This document shows, one piece after another, positions 1-7,570 of a stretch of DNA of 58,692 bases (position 1 is its first letter; every line of letters begins with the position of its first letter). The notes beneath the pieces are model-generated. The model did not search any database, was not told where the DNA came from, and was given only the letters and a program-made list of their open reading frames with translations. The stretch covers positions 1-58,692 of the forward strand of contig JAIRPK010000004.1 of assembly GCA_031257015.1 (NCBI GenBank). Reading direction: 5' to 3'. The translations under genes and the position numbers were made by a program. Source of the stretch: Tannerellaceae bacterium. GTDB lineage: Bacteria > Bacteroidota > Bacteroidia > Bacteroidales > Tannerellaceae.

Positions 1-42
1 ATGTTTAAATTTTGTAGTATTAATTTTTTAAGTTTAATGTTT

Positions 43-2403
43 ATGAAGTATTTGAATAAATTTTTAATGTTTACTGTTGCTCTGGGAATTGTATTCCTGT
101 CGAGCTGTTCCAATGAGGAGAAGCTAAGCACTTACTCTCCTGAGGCAGGTAATGGCAAGTTGTCTTTTATTTTGCCTTTCGGAAAAAAGGGGCCGGTTAC
201 TTATGGGCCTGTTACAGGGACTGATGAAGAGTATGAGATTAAGCGTTTGGCTATTTTTTGGTTTAGGGATGGAGCGTCGTTAACTCCTCCGCAAACCGAC
301 GATATTCTGTACAAACGGTTCAGTTACGGCGACGGCGTTCCGCTGGGCAATTCAATTACGTTTACGCCATCGTCGGGAGGGGTGACGGCCGGAGTGCCAA
401 CGGGCGTTGCGACGATTGATATAGATGATGTCAACTTCCCGTCGAAGTTCTTTATTATCGCCAATGTAAACGGAAATTCGGTTATGTCCTCTGCACTGTC
501 CTCCGTTATTCCCGGTACGACGACCCGCGTACAGTTCGAGCAATTGATGGCCACCGCGCAGGAGGCTGATCCGGCTAACAGCGGAGATGTGCTGCCGATT
601 AAATGCCCGTTGCCGATGTCGATTAATGCGGCATCTTCGGCGGGTGGATATATTGCGCTGGCGGATTTGATTAACCAGAGTCCACAGGCGCATCTTAAAC
701 GGCGGGTGGCTCGCTTTGACGTGATAAACAATTCCGATTTTTCAAATTTCAAGATTAAGAAGATTTATGTTTCGCGGGCGTTGACATCCGGTATTCTGCA
801 AGACAAAAACTTTACCGGTTCTTCATCTATATGGAGCAAGCCTGACAGCACGGGCAAGTTTGTCGTACTTGACAGCTTGCTTGACAATAATGCGCCGAAT
901 CTTAACGGTTGGCCTTGCGTGGACAAGAGCATTGATACTAATAGCGATGAGAAACCTGACGAATTTCAGACTGTTGGCGGTGTTGCACATTCGCGCGATT
1001 CGTTTCAAGTGAGTCCTCCGGCTTTCTATCTCTGGCCTACGGTTATTGACAAGGCGAATCAGAAGACGGAAATTATTGTTGAAGGTTCATTCGGCACTGT
1101 TGAAAGGGTTTATCGCTTGAACATTCCGGGAGACACGATAGCAATTGAGGCCAACAAAGTTTATCATATACAGGTGGTACGCGCCACGAAACATGATATA
1201 GACTTCCAGCTGACGGTTGAACCCTGGGAAGATGAATCAACGGTTGAACTGGACGGAAACGACAGAGGGGTTGCTTATAGCGACATTGAGGCCAACGACG
1301 ACGGTGTAAAAACGACACTTGTTCTGCCTGCTGCTGCTACCGCTTATCCAGCGTATGAATATTCGTCGAAGGACAGTGTGACACTCACTTTTTCGGTTAC
1401 CGGAACGACGACCAACGGCGGGCGTACCGGACTGGTTAAGTTTACTCCGAAGCCGGGGACGGCATATTTGCATAGCGATTTGGCTGCCATGCAGGATCCG
1501 AGTAATATCCAGTCCACGACGGTAGTGACATATTCGTCGCAGTACAAAACCGATTATGTTGTCAAATTGCCACCAACCATTGCGCCGCTGGATGCGATAA
1601 TGACGATTGCTAATGCTTCCAATGAGAATGATGAATATGTGACGGTGGAGTTAAACAGCAATAATTATGACAAGACAGGATATGCGCCGATAACGTTTAA
1701 ATATAGGGATGCAAGCAGTATTGCTCATACGCTGCTTTGGGCGCCGCTGAATGTGGGAGCTACTGTTCTTAATGAATCAGCGCCCGGTGCTCTAACCTTC
1801 AATAGCACATCACTAAATAAAGTGGGGTATGTATATCAATGGGGACGTAATGATTCGTTAAAAGCCTATGATACTGCCGATAAATATACAACCGCAGGGC
1901 CTGTGGATTCGACTGTTTTCTCAGATCCGGCAAACAGCGATAAGTTTTTCTGGGTTAGTTCTAGCGATAGTAGCTGGCGAAGGCCGTACTACGATGATCT
2001 TTGGGGATATGTAAGCCGCGATATAACGAAAATGCGCGGTCCATGTCCGGAAGGATGGCGTCTTCCAACTTATGAAGAAGCCCAAGCCATGGTTGATTCT
2101 ATTGGTTCAAGTGTATTGACAGGAAACTACAGGAAACTTACGTTAAAGCCCGGCAGCGGCGGTGGCATCCTGCATTTTCCTGTACTGGGCTTTCGCAATG
2201 TTGACGGTACGCCATCGACTGGTCCAAATAACAATTGCGATTACTGGACATGTTCGCCAGATAAAAAAAATACTCCGGCCAAACCTACCTACGGTTCGAG
2301 CTATCGTGTTCAGGGAACCTCTACGGATCTTGTTTTAGTAGAGTCGTACAGTCACGCTTACGCCTTCTATATTCGCGCGGTTAGAGACATAACGGCTCCA
2401 TAA
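43..2403 (+). CDS. fimbrillin-like surface lipoprotein with C-terminal FISUMP-like domain
   Basis: Probably an exported lipoprotein related to Bacteroidales fimbrial or accessory adhesins. The hydrophobic N-terminus ends in a lipobox (FLSSC), so the mature protein would be lipid-anchored. ATG codons occur at 1, 37 and 43. I chose 43 (MKYLNKFLMF) because it gives a compact signal peptide; the earlier ones add a non-signal-like extension and sit at the window edge. The middle is rich in beta-strand, Thr and Ser, with an Mfa/FimA-like character. The last ~200 residues carry a CPEGWRLPTYEEA segment and a YWTCS motif, typical of the Fibrobacter succinogenes major paralogous (FISUMP) domain found at the tip of such proteins. 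The gene at 39305 has the same architecture. The last 50 nt and the terminator are duplicated at 2927-3040. The family call is inference; a specific fimbrial role is not shown. Confidence 0.72.
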   Translation: MKYLNKFLMFTVALGIVFLSSCSNEEKLSTYSPEAGNGKLSFILPFGKKGPVTYGPVTGTDEEYEIKRLAIFWFRDGASLTPPQTDDILYKRFSYGDGVPLGNSITFTPSSGGVTAGVPTGVATIDIDDVNFPSKFFIIANVNGNSVMSSALSSVIPGTTTRVQFEQLMATAQEADPANSGDVLPIKCPLPMSINAASSAGGYIALADLINQSPQAHLKRRVARFDVINNSDFSNFKIKKIYVSRALTSGILQDKNFTGSSSIWSKPDSTGKFVVLDSLLDNNAPNLNGWPCVDKSIDTNSDEKPDEFQTVGGVAHSRDSFQVSPPAFYLWPTVIDKANQKTEIIVEGSFGTVERVYRLNIPGDTIAIEANKVYHIQVVRATKHDIDFQLTVEPWEDESTVELDGNDRGVAYSDIEANDDGVKTTLVLPAAATAYPAYEYSSKDSVTLTFSVTGTTTNGGRTGLVKFTPKPGTAYLHSDLAAMQDPSNIQSTTVVTYSSQYKTDYVVKLPPTIAPLDAIMTIANASNENDEYVTVELNSNNYDKTGYAPITFKYRDASSIAHTLLWAPLNVGATVLNESAPGALTFNSTSLNKVGYVYQWGRNDSLKAYDTADKYTTAGPVDSTVFSDPANSDKFFWVSSSDSSWRRPYYDDLWGYVSRDITKMRGPCPEGWRLPTYEEAQAMVDSIGSSVLTGNYRKLTLKPGSGGGILHFPVLGFRNVDGTPSTGPNNNCDYWTCSPDKKNTPAKPTYGSSYRVQGTSTDLVLVESYSHAYAFYIRAVRDITAP

Positions 2404-2437
2404 GCGAGGGACTTTTAGACAAATAATTAATGTGTGG

Positions 2438-2469
2438 ATCCCCTGCCCGGGAACGGGTGGGGGATTTTT
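2438..2469 (+). terminator. intrinsic terminator of the fimbrillin-like gene
   Basis: GC-rich hairpin (ATCCCC..CCCG, GAA loop, CGGG..GGGGAT) followed by TTTTT, 35 nt after the stop codon. A near-identical copy lies at 3009-3037 in repeat A. Confidence 0.8.
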
Positions 2470-2472
2470 CCG

Positions 2473-2498
2473 TTTGAGGGCGGGATGTATTATCTTTG
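2473..2498 (+). promoter_or_regulatory. promoter-like element with shortened spacer
   Basis: TTTG (2473-2476) and TATCTTTG (2491-2498) match the Bacteroidetes -33 and -7 elements, but only 14 bp separate them. The homologous promoter at 3045-3076 has a 20-bp spacer. About 19-21 bp is usual in Bacteroides, so this copy is probably weak or dead. Confidence 0.5.
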
Positions 2499-2533
2499 TA
2501 ACAATAAAAAACACCAAATTAAGCATCGTAATT

Positions 2534-2704
2534 ATGGACAAGATAACAGTTGAAATGACGCCGCGTGAATACAAAAAATTCCTTGCATACAAGGAAGCGG
2601 ATAAAATAGCCAGAGGCATACGCCGAGGCCTTGAAGAAGCAAAGGAAGCACGTGCAGGAAAGCGAACTTTAAAGTCGGCATACGACTTGGCTAATGAACT
2701 TTGA
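2534..2704 (+). CDS. small antitoxin-like protein (56 aa)
   Basis: Highly charged, helical 56-residue protein (MDKITVEMTPREYKKFLAY at the N-terminus, KSAYDLANEL at the end). It resembles the short antitoxins encoded in front of RelE/ParE toxins in Bacteroidales. The ATG at 2534 is preferred over the upstream in-frame ATG at 2432, because that one lies before the TATCTTTG promoter. Its 3' end overlaps the next reading frame by 11 nt (ATG at 2694), a typical translationally coupled antitoxin-toxin layout. No DNA-binding domain can be recognised by eye. The role is inferred from size, charge and the partner. Confidence 0.6.
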   Translation: MDKITVEMTPREYKKFLAYKEADKIARGIRRGLEEAKEARAGKRTLKSAYDLANEL

Positions 2705-2873
2705 AGTCGCTCCCGAATTTGAGAAGTCGCTGAAACGATTGAGCCGAAAGTATCCATGCTTCATGATACTGACAACAGATAATTATATAACACCATACCG
2801 CCCTCTCCCAACCATTCCCCCTCACAGAGCCTCTCCACATTGCGGAGGGGCTTTCTTTTTACCGCCAACTTAA
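2694..2873 (+). pseudogene. truncated RelE/ParE-family toxin
   Basis: The first 20 residues (MNFEVAPEFEKSLKRLSRKY) are a clear RelE/ParE toxin start. After KYPCF the frame leaves the family and runs through low-complexity sequence and into the terminator of repeat B, ending at 59 residues. A normal toxin has about 85-110 residues with a conserved beta-sheet and catalytic residues at the C-terminus, all missing here. So the toxin is dead while the antitoxin frame is intact. The break coincides with the start of sequence shared with the cls 3' flank, which suggests loss during the rearrangement that produced the local duplication. Confidence 0.75.
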
Positions 2874-2932
2874 AGAAGAGGCGAGAACAGACGCATGAAG
2901 GATTCAGCCATACCTGTCTTCAACGGACGCTT
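2818..2932. repeat. repeat B, copy 1 (cls 3' end plus terminator)
   Basis: 115 bp matching 3666-3779 with about six differences. It contains the terminator hairpin 2827-2858 and a copy of the last ~60 nt of the minus-strand cls gene. It ends at ACGCTT, exactly where repeat A copy 2 begins. Confidence 0.9.
2827..2858. terminator. terminator hairpin in repeat B copy 1
   Basis: AGCCTCTCC / GGAGGGGCT stem with a short loop, followed by TTCTTTTT. Same hairpin as 3673-3706. Confidence 0.7.
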
Positions 2933-3076
2933 ACGCCTTCTATATTCGCGCGGTTAGAGACATAACGGCTCCATAAGCGAAGGCTTTTAGACAAATAATT
3001 AATGTGCGGATCCCCTGCCCGGGAACGGGTGGGGGATTTTTCCGTTTGAGGGCGGGATGTATTAATATTATCTTTG
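2927..3076 (+). repeat. repeat A, copy 2
   Basis: Second copy of the fimbrillin-like gene 3' end (out of its gene context), terminator 3009-3037 and promoter. It is joined directly to repeat B copy 1 through the shared hexamer ACGCTT. Confidence 0.9.
3045..3076 (+). promoter_or_regulatory. Bacteroidetes-type promoter for the DUF2442/DUF4160 pair
   Basis: TTTG at 3045-3048, 20-bp spacer, then TATCTTTG at 3069-3076. This matches the -33 and -7 consensus with ideal spacing, 28 nt before the ATG at 3104. Confidence 0.75.
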
Positions 3077-3103
3077 CCTAATCAAAATAACAAGAATAAA
3101 GGT

Positions 3104-3391
3104 ATGATAGCAAAGCCGATAGAAGTTAGAGCGCTTCGGAAATACTCCATTTTCGTAGGCTTTTCAGATGGCACTCAAGGTGCAGTTGATTTGGAACATC
3201 TTGCGCACAAGGGCGTTTTCAAAGCATGGGATACATGCGACCTGTTTAACCGTGTTTATATAGACGAATGTGGCGCAATCGCATGGAACGATGAACTTGA
3301 TATTTGCCCGGATCATGTTTATTTGCAGCTAAAGGGGCTTACGTTTGAGGAATGGCGCCAGGAACAACAACGGAGCTATGCCACAGATTAG
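3104..3391 (+). CDS. DUF2442 domain protein
   Basis: 95-residue protein with the DUF2442 pattern: a short beta-rich N-terminus (FVGFSDGTQGAVDL), then a helix and WNDELDICPDHVY near the middle-to-end. DUF2442 proteins are very often encoded beside a DUF4160 protein, and the pair is treated as a toxin-antitoxin-like module; the biochemical role is not established. The start at 3104 follows the promoter; an in-frame ATG at 3074 lies inside the -7 element and was rejected. The stop overlaps the next gene by 14 nt, so the two are probably translationally coupled. The pair occupies the second of two tandem cassette positions with identical flanks. Confidence 0.85.
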   Translation: MIAKPIEVRALRKYSIFVGFSDGTQGAVDLEHLAHKGVFKAWDTCDLFNRVYIDECGAIAWNDELDICPDHVYLQLKGLTFEEWRQEQQRSYATD

Positions 3392-3638
3392 TCAGTTCTT
3401 CGGAATAATTATAAGCATGTTCTACGACGAACATAATCCACCGCATTTTCATGCCCGGTATGGAGAATATAATTGCTGTATCGACATCCAGACGTTAAGC
3501 GTTATCGAAGGTCATATTCCCCCCCGTGCCTTGGGGCTTGTTGTTGAATGGGCAATCCTGCACAGAACGGAATTGATGGCGAACTGGAGCCATGTAGAGA
3601 AGATGGAGCCACTGGAGAAAATAGAACCTCTGAAATAG
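3378..3638 (+). CDS. DUF4160 domain protein
   Basis: 86-residue protein with the DUF4160 signature: ISQFFGIIISMFYDEHNPPH followed by FHARYGEY near the N-terminus, then RALGLVVEWA and a helical C-terminus ending in short charged repeats. The ATG at 3378 overlaps the DUF2442 gene by 14 nt. The pair is a common accessory module in Bacteroidetes and other bacteria, thought to act as a toxin-antitoxin-like unit. Which partner is toxic cannot be read from the sequence. The gene ends about 35 nt before the terminator shared with cls. Confidence 0.88.
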   Translation: MPQISQFFGIIISMFYDEHNPPHFHARYGEYNCCIDIQTLSVIEGHIPPRALGLVVEWAILHRTELMANWSHVEKMEPLEKIEPLK

Positions 3639-3665
3639 CTCAACCGGAATCATCTTTTGTTTCCA

Positions 3666-3779
3666 CCCTCACAGAGCCTCTCCACACTGCGGAGGGGCTT
3701 TCTTTTTACCACCAACTTAAAGAAGAGGCGAGAACAGACGCATGAAGGACTCAGCCATACGTGTCTTCAACGGACGCTT
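3666..3779. repeat. repeat B, copy 2 (native cls 3' end)
   Basis: Native 3' end of cls with terminator hairpin 3673-3706, which can serve both the plus-strand DUF4160 gene and the minus-strand cls gene. It is duplicated at 2818-2932. Confidence 0.9.
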
Positions 3780-5153
3780 CAGCCAGACGGCGGCATTCAG
3801 CTTCTCGCAGTCCGACTGATCGCGTATGAAAATTTTCTTCATCTGAACAGCAAAGTCCTTATGATATACGAAAGAAGTGATCTCGAAATTGTGCTCGAAG
3901 CTGCGGAAATCTATATTGGCAGAACCTATGCACGTAAGCATGTCGTCGGATACGACTAGCTTGGAATGGAGAAAGCCATTATCGTAGAGGTATATCTTCG
4001 CACCGGCCTTCACCATGTCGTCAATATAGGAGTGCGAAGCTATGCTTGCAGACCGAGTGTCCGAACGACGGGGGAGCATCAGGCGGACGTCAACTCCACC
4101 AAGAGCAGCCATCTGCAATGCCTGATTCAAACCCTCAGTGGGGAGAAAGTACGGAGTCTGTATATATATGTAGCTCTTCGCGTTCGTCACAAGGAAGATC
4201 ATCGCCTGAAGGAGCAGTCGCCACTGACCTATCGGCCCGCTCGTAAGCGTCTGCATGACATTGTCGGAATAGGCCTTCGCACGCGGGTAGTAGATGCTGC
4301 CGCCAAGGAGGTTCTTGCTCGCCACGTACCAGTCGAGCAGGAAAGCGGACTGAAGACCACGGACGCCCTGCCCTTTGATCTTGAAATGAGTATCACGCCA
4401 GTTGCCCAGCGAATTGCCCTTAATATAACGATCGGCTACGTTCATGCCGCCAATGAACCCAACCGTACCGTCAATGACCACAACCTTGCGGTGGTTACGG
4501 TAATTCATCTTGTTGGTGAGGTTCGGGAAGGCCACGCGAAGGAAAGAATACACTTCAATGCCGGCCTGGCGCATCTCGCGATGAAACGACCGCTTGGCGT
4601 TCCAGCTGCCGACAGCGTCGTAGAGGACGCGCACCTTAACGCCCGAACGGGATTTGCTGACGAGGATGTCCTTCACTTGCCGACCTATCTCATCATCGAG
4701 AAATATGTAATACTGGAAATGTATATGGTGTGTCGCCTTCATCAGTTCCTCAAACAATGCTGCAAACTTGTCTGCACCATTCGTATATACACTGATGCGG
4801 CTGCCGTAGGAGAGGCCGGACAGACGATTGTGCGCTAACAGGCGAGACAGCGGGCGGTAAGCGTCGGGAACGCGGCCTGCATCGTGCGACAGCTCCCCGC
4901 CAAGCGACGACTTCATGATGCGCTTGTAGGTATGGCGCGAAACGACGCGCTGCTTGCGGTTGTCCTGACCGAAGAGGAAGTAAAAAACCAGGCTTATGCC
5001 GGGCAGCAACATCAGCACTATTATCCACGGTATAGCCTTAAGGGGGTTCCGGTTCTCAAGTATGATGACCAGAATCAGGCCGCCGATGGTGATGAAGTAA
5101 GCCAGCAGGATGAGCGAGCCGACGAGGGTGGGTATGGAAATGAATGCTAACAT
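3717..5153 (-). CDS. cls: cardiolipin synthase
   Basis: Phospholipase D-superfamily membrane enzyme that makes cardiolipin from phosphatidylglycerol. Counting from the ATG at 5153 the protein has 478 residues, the usual family length. Two N-terminal membrane segments (about residues 3-33 and 40-62) are followed by two HKD motifs: HRKVVVIDGTVGFIGG near residue 219 and HSKLVVSDDMLTCIGS near residue 396. An upstream in-frame ATG at 5297 adds 48 non-conserved residues and lies beyond the probable promoter (TATATTTG at 5172-5179, minus strand), so it was rejected. The last ~60 nt are copied at 2871-2932. It is transcribed alone. Confidence 0.93.
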   Translation of the reverse strand: MLAFISIPTLVGSLILLAYFITIGGLILVIILENRNPLKAIPWIIVLMLLPGISLVFYFLFGQDNRKQRVVSRHTYKRIMKSSLGGELSHDAGRVPDAYRPLSRLLAHNRLSGLSYGSRISVYTNGADKFAALFEELMKATHHIHFQYYIFLDDEIGRQVKDILVSKSRSGVKVRVLYDAVGSWNAKRSFHREMRQAGIEVYSFLRVAFPNLTNKMNYRNHRKVVVIDGTVGFIGGMNVADRYIKGNSLGNWRDTHFKIKGQGVRGLQSAFLLDWYVASKNLLGGSIYYPRAKAYSDNVMQTLTSGPIGQWRLLLQAMIFLVTNAKSYIYIQTPYFLPTEGLNQALQMAALGGVDVRLMLPRRSDTRSASIASHSYIDDMVKAGAKIYLYDNGFLHSKLVVSDDMLTCIGSANIDFRSFEHNFEITSFVYHKDFAVQMKKIFIRDQSDCEKLNAAVWLKRPLKTRMAESFMRLFSPLL

Positions 5154-5171
5154 TTTTATTTGATGGCTATG

Positions 5172-5179
5172 CAAATATA
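5172..5179 (-). promoter_or_regulatory. -7 element for cls
   Basis: CAAATATA on the plus strand reads TATATTTG on the minus strand, a match to TAnnTTTG, 19 nt before the cls ATG. No clear -33 element was seen. Confidence 0.5.
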
Positions 5180-5274
5180 ATAATTTAGTCGAGATATACA
5201 TGCGCGAAATCGTTATTCGGACGCGGATCATGCCTCTTTGCAGCCGGGCGGGCGAAATGAACGTGGATGAACGA

Positions 5275-5351
5275 TAAAGGCCGAGATGCTCACGCATCCA
5301 CGGCCTTCCTACTACAACTACATTTAATTACAAAGTTTATAACAAAAAAAA
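5275..5351. repeat. dispersed repeat C, copy 1 (terminator plus AT-rich tail)
   Basis: About 75 bp: hairpin AAAGGCCG / CGGCCTT around GATGCTCACGCA, then CTACAACTACA, ATTTAATTACAAAGTTTATAAC and a poly-A run. It is nearly identical to 5815-5897. No gene ends directly beside this copy. Confidence 0.85.
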
Positions 5352-5579
5352 ATGTGCGTTATTATCTCTGAATTTTTAATGCAAATATCAACTGCGCAAA
5401 TATAGTGATTAAACTGGAATATACGTACAGCCAACGGCCTTTGCGACGCCTTCGGGCTGTACAGGCGATGGGGTAGGGGATGGTCGGCAGATGTCTCACG
5501 AGCAGAATGTTCGCGGGATATTTGTTGAGGCTTTTTGTGACTATTAATCATTGAGCGGATAGACTAGGGTGCTTGCCTG

Positions 5580-5740
5580 CGACCGTTCAGTCGGCAAGTC
5601 ACGACTGTTCAGTCGCCGAGCCACGACTGCTCAGTCGGCGAGTCACGACTGCTCAGTCGGCAAGCTACGACTGTTCAGTCGGCGAGTCACGACTGTTCAG
5701 TCGGCGATTTACGACTGCTCAGTCGGCGATTTACGACTGG
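5580..5740. repeat. 22-bp palindromic tandem array (7 units)
   Basis: Seven consecutive 22-bp units plus a partial eighth. Consensus: CGACTGYTCAGTCGGCRAGTCA. Each unit has the inverted repeat GACTG-NN-CAGTC. It lies between the cls 5' end and the 3' end of the 5906 gene. Confidence 0.92.
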
Positions 5741-5814
5741 TTATGATGCGGCTTGTAGGGCGGTCGGCTGTCTGGCGGGCGATTGAGTGGGCGGGCGTGG
5801 GTGTATAAAATTAC

Positions 5815-5897
5815 AAAGGCCGGGATGCTCACGCACCCACGGCCTTTTCTACTACAACTACAAACTACATTTAATTACAAAGTTTATAACAAAAAAA
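5815..5897 (-). repeat. dispersed repeat C, copy 2; terminator of the 5906-6688 gene
   Basis: Same element as 5275-5351. On the minus strand it follows the 5906 stop codon: an AT-rich stretch, then the hairpin AAGGCCGTGGGTGC..GGCCTTTG and T-rich sequence, so it probably terminates that gene. Confidence 0.75.
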
Positions 5898-5905
5898 ATG
5901 CGAGT

Positions 5906-6688
5906 TTATTTGGTTAATACTTTATCTACGAATACCTTATTATTTATGTTTGCTTTATTGATGTACATCTGGCGCGAAGGGAGGGTGATCTGCCGCTCGG
6001 AGGCGGCTGTGATGCCCAGTTTGACGGGCTGGATGCCGAAGCTGTTGTCATGCTTTATTGCCGGGGCATCGTTCGTTGCGGAGAATGTATAGATGGCTAC
6101 TCCTGCTTCGTCGAAGAAGATGGCGGGCATGTCTTCGTATGTAATTGCTCCGCTTGTGGGCGTTGATATGCTTACAACGGTGAGGCTGGTGCCGATGTGG
6201 TTACTCAGCAAGTTGATGGCTGCCGATTTGCCTTTCTGTACTGTCCAGTAGTCGGGTTGCGACTCGAAGCAATCTGTCCTTTCCTCCGGCTTTAATATGT
6301 TGGGCATGGCGCAGCAGTTGCAGGCATTCGCGTCGGGAGCAACGGGCAAGCGGTAGTAGTATCCTGGCCTTGTTGGTGTACAATGGGTGGTTATCGGATT
6401 GCCTGCACTGATGCTTAATCCGCTACATGTACCGCAGGGACTGTCGACAGTCTCCCCCGGTTTGCCAATAGAATATACGTAATCAGGGGCCTTGCTTCTT
6501 CGTCCGGGTAATATAACGTCAAGCAGAGCATCGCTTAGGCGTTCGGGATAGCCAGAGGCATTACCGCCGAAGTCTTCACTGTACAAAACTGTATAATTAT
6601 CATTCTTCGCAAATGCAAAACTTTGCGCAGCCCCTGACAAGAACGCTATCAACAGCACCTTGGCTATTAGTCTAGTTGAAAAAATCAT
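5906..6688 (-). CDS. small secreted protein related to the giant adhesin, probable T9SS cargo
   Basis: 260 residues from the ATG at 6688, with a signal peptide (hydrophobic VLLIAFLSGAAQSFAFA). Residue ~149 begins YWTVQKGKSAAINLL, a motif also found twice in the 31047-35060 protein. The following MPAIFFDEAGVAIYTFSATN segment and the FGIQPVKLGI segment match that protein's C-terminal module. The end (MYINKANINNKVFVDKVLTK) looks like the last strand of a T9SS C-terminal sorting domain, but the first part of a normal ~70-residue domain is absent. The protein is Cys-rich in the middle (CNCC). It appears to be an internally shortened member of the same surface family. Whether it is functional is unknown. 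The upstream in-frame ATG at 6775 was rejected because it precedes the signal peptide. Confidence 0.7.
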   Translation of the reverse strand: MIFSTRLIAKVLLIAFLSGAAQSFAFAKNDNYTVLYSEDFGGNASGYPERLSDALLDVILPGRRSKAPDYVYSIGKPGETVDSPCGTCSGLSISAGNPITTHCTPTRPGYYYRLPVAPDANACNCCAMPNILKPEERTDCFESQPDYWTVQKGKSAAINLLSNHIGTSLTVVSISTPTSGAITYEDMPAIFFDEAGVAIYTFSATNDAPAIKHDNSFGIQPVKLGITAASERQITLPSRQMYINKANINNKVFVDKVLTK

Positions 6689-7502
6689 ATTCCTATATAT
6701 CAAGTAAATGATTCGCGTAGAGTATTTATCATTAGAGAATCGGGACGCACGGTGCCAAGCCTTGGACAAAAGCATGATGTATCAGCTGAACGTTTTCTCA
6801 AGATTTGGGCAGACGCAAAGCAACGGCGGATAATATCAACCGGCGTCATGGGATGACTTGCCTGCGCGGGGGATGCGACTTGGGCGCCTTGGCGACAATG
6901 GGAATTTGTCCGGAAATGGGAGGGGGCTACACCCTCGGCAATAGCGCTTGAGGGGTAGGGGAGGCGTTTGCGTTTCTGTTGTTCTATATATCATTGGTTT
7001 TACGTTGATAGTTAATCTTTCTGTTTCCGTTTAAAAATCGGTCGGGAACTTTTTTCTTCTTCTTTAGTTTTGTGTCCTGCAAAGGGACGCTTGCTTGTAC
7101 ATGGGACGAATTTGTGGCAAATGTAAAAAATATATTTTATATGTCGTATAAAGTCTGATTCTTATTGCCTTAAAGCTGTTTTTACATATATCGTAGCAAT
7201 GGAATTTGGTGTAATTTTTAATCTTGGAATTGCTTATCGTCTTTCCTCTCTTTATGATCTGGCTGCCTTATTGCGACGCGGGAAAAGCCTGTTCAGAAGG
7301 AAAATGACGGCGAACAGAGGCATGGAATAATTTTACATACCGGCGGAATACAAAAATCTTTATAATACGAACATTTTTCGTTCTGAAACTTTGTTTATGT
7401 CTCTACCGGTGAAGAATTTGCCTGGTTAAAATGGGAGATTTGTCTACCTGGAGAGAGATGCGGTTTTGACAGCCGGGCGTCTTTTCTTCTCATTAATAAT
7501 AA
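6689..7502. other. intergenic, no gene seen
   Basis: About 810 bp upstream of the 5906-6688 gene. Small ORFs here lack any recognisable protein character. No tandem array was seen. Confidence 0.5.
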
Positions 7503-7534
7503 AGTAAAAAAGGGAGCAATTGCTCTTGCTCCCT
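7503..7534 (-). terminator. terminator of the GT-C glycosyltransferase gene
   Basis: Stem AGGGAGCAA / TTGCTCCCT (7511-7519 and 7526-7534). On the minus strand it is followed by TTTTTTAC, about 35 nt after the stop codon. Confidence 0.8.
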
Positions 7535-7570
7535 TCTTTGACTTATGTTTCGGATGGATTCGGGAACTGC

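Larger units (their letters stand above)
2354..2498 (+). repeat. repeat A, copy 1 (gene 3' end, terminator, promoter)
   Basis: About 145 bp covering the last codons of the lipoprotein gene, its terminator and a TATCTTTG -7 element. It matches 2927-3076 with few changes. The main indel is six bases (TAATAT) missing here just before the -7 element. Confidence 0.9.

Noticed and set aside
3966..4838. 290-codon plus-strand ORF opposite cls
   Set aside because: Shadow of the cls coding strand; no family resemblance, while cls has both HKD motifs.
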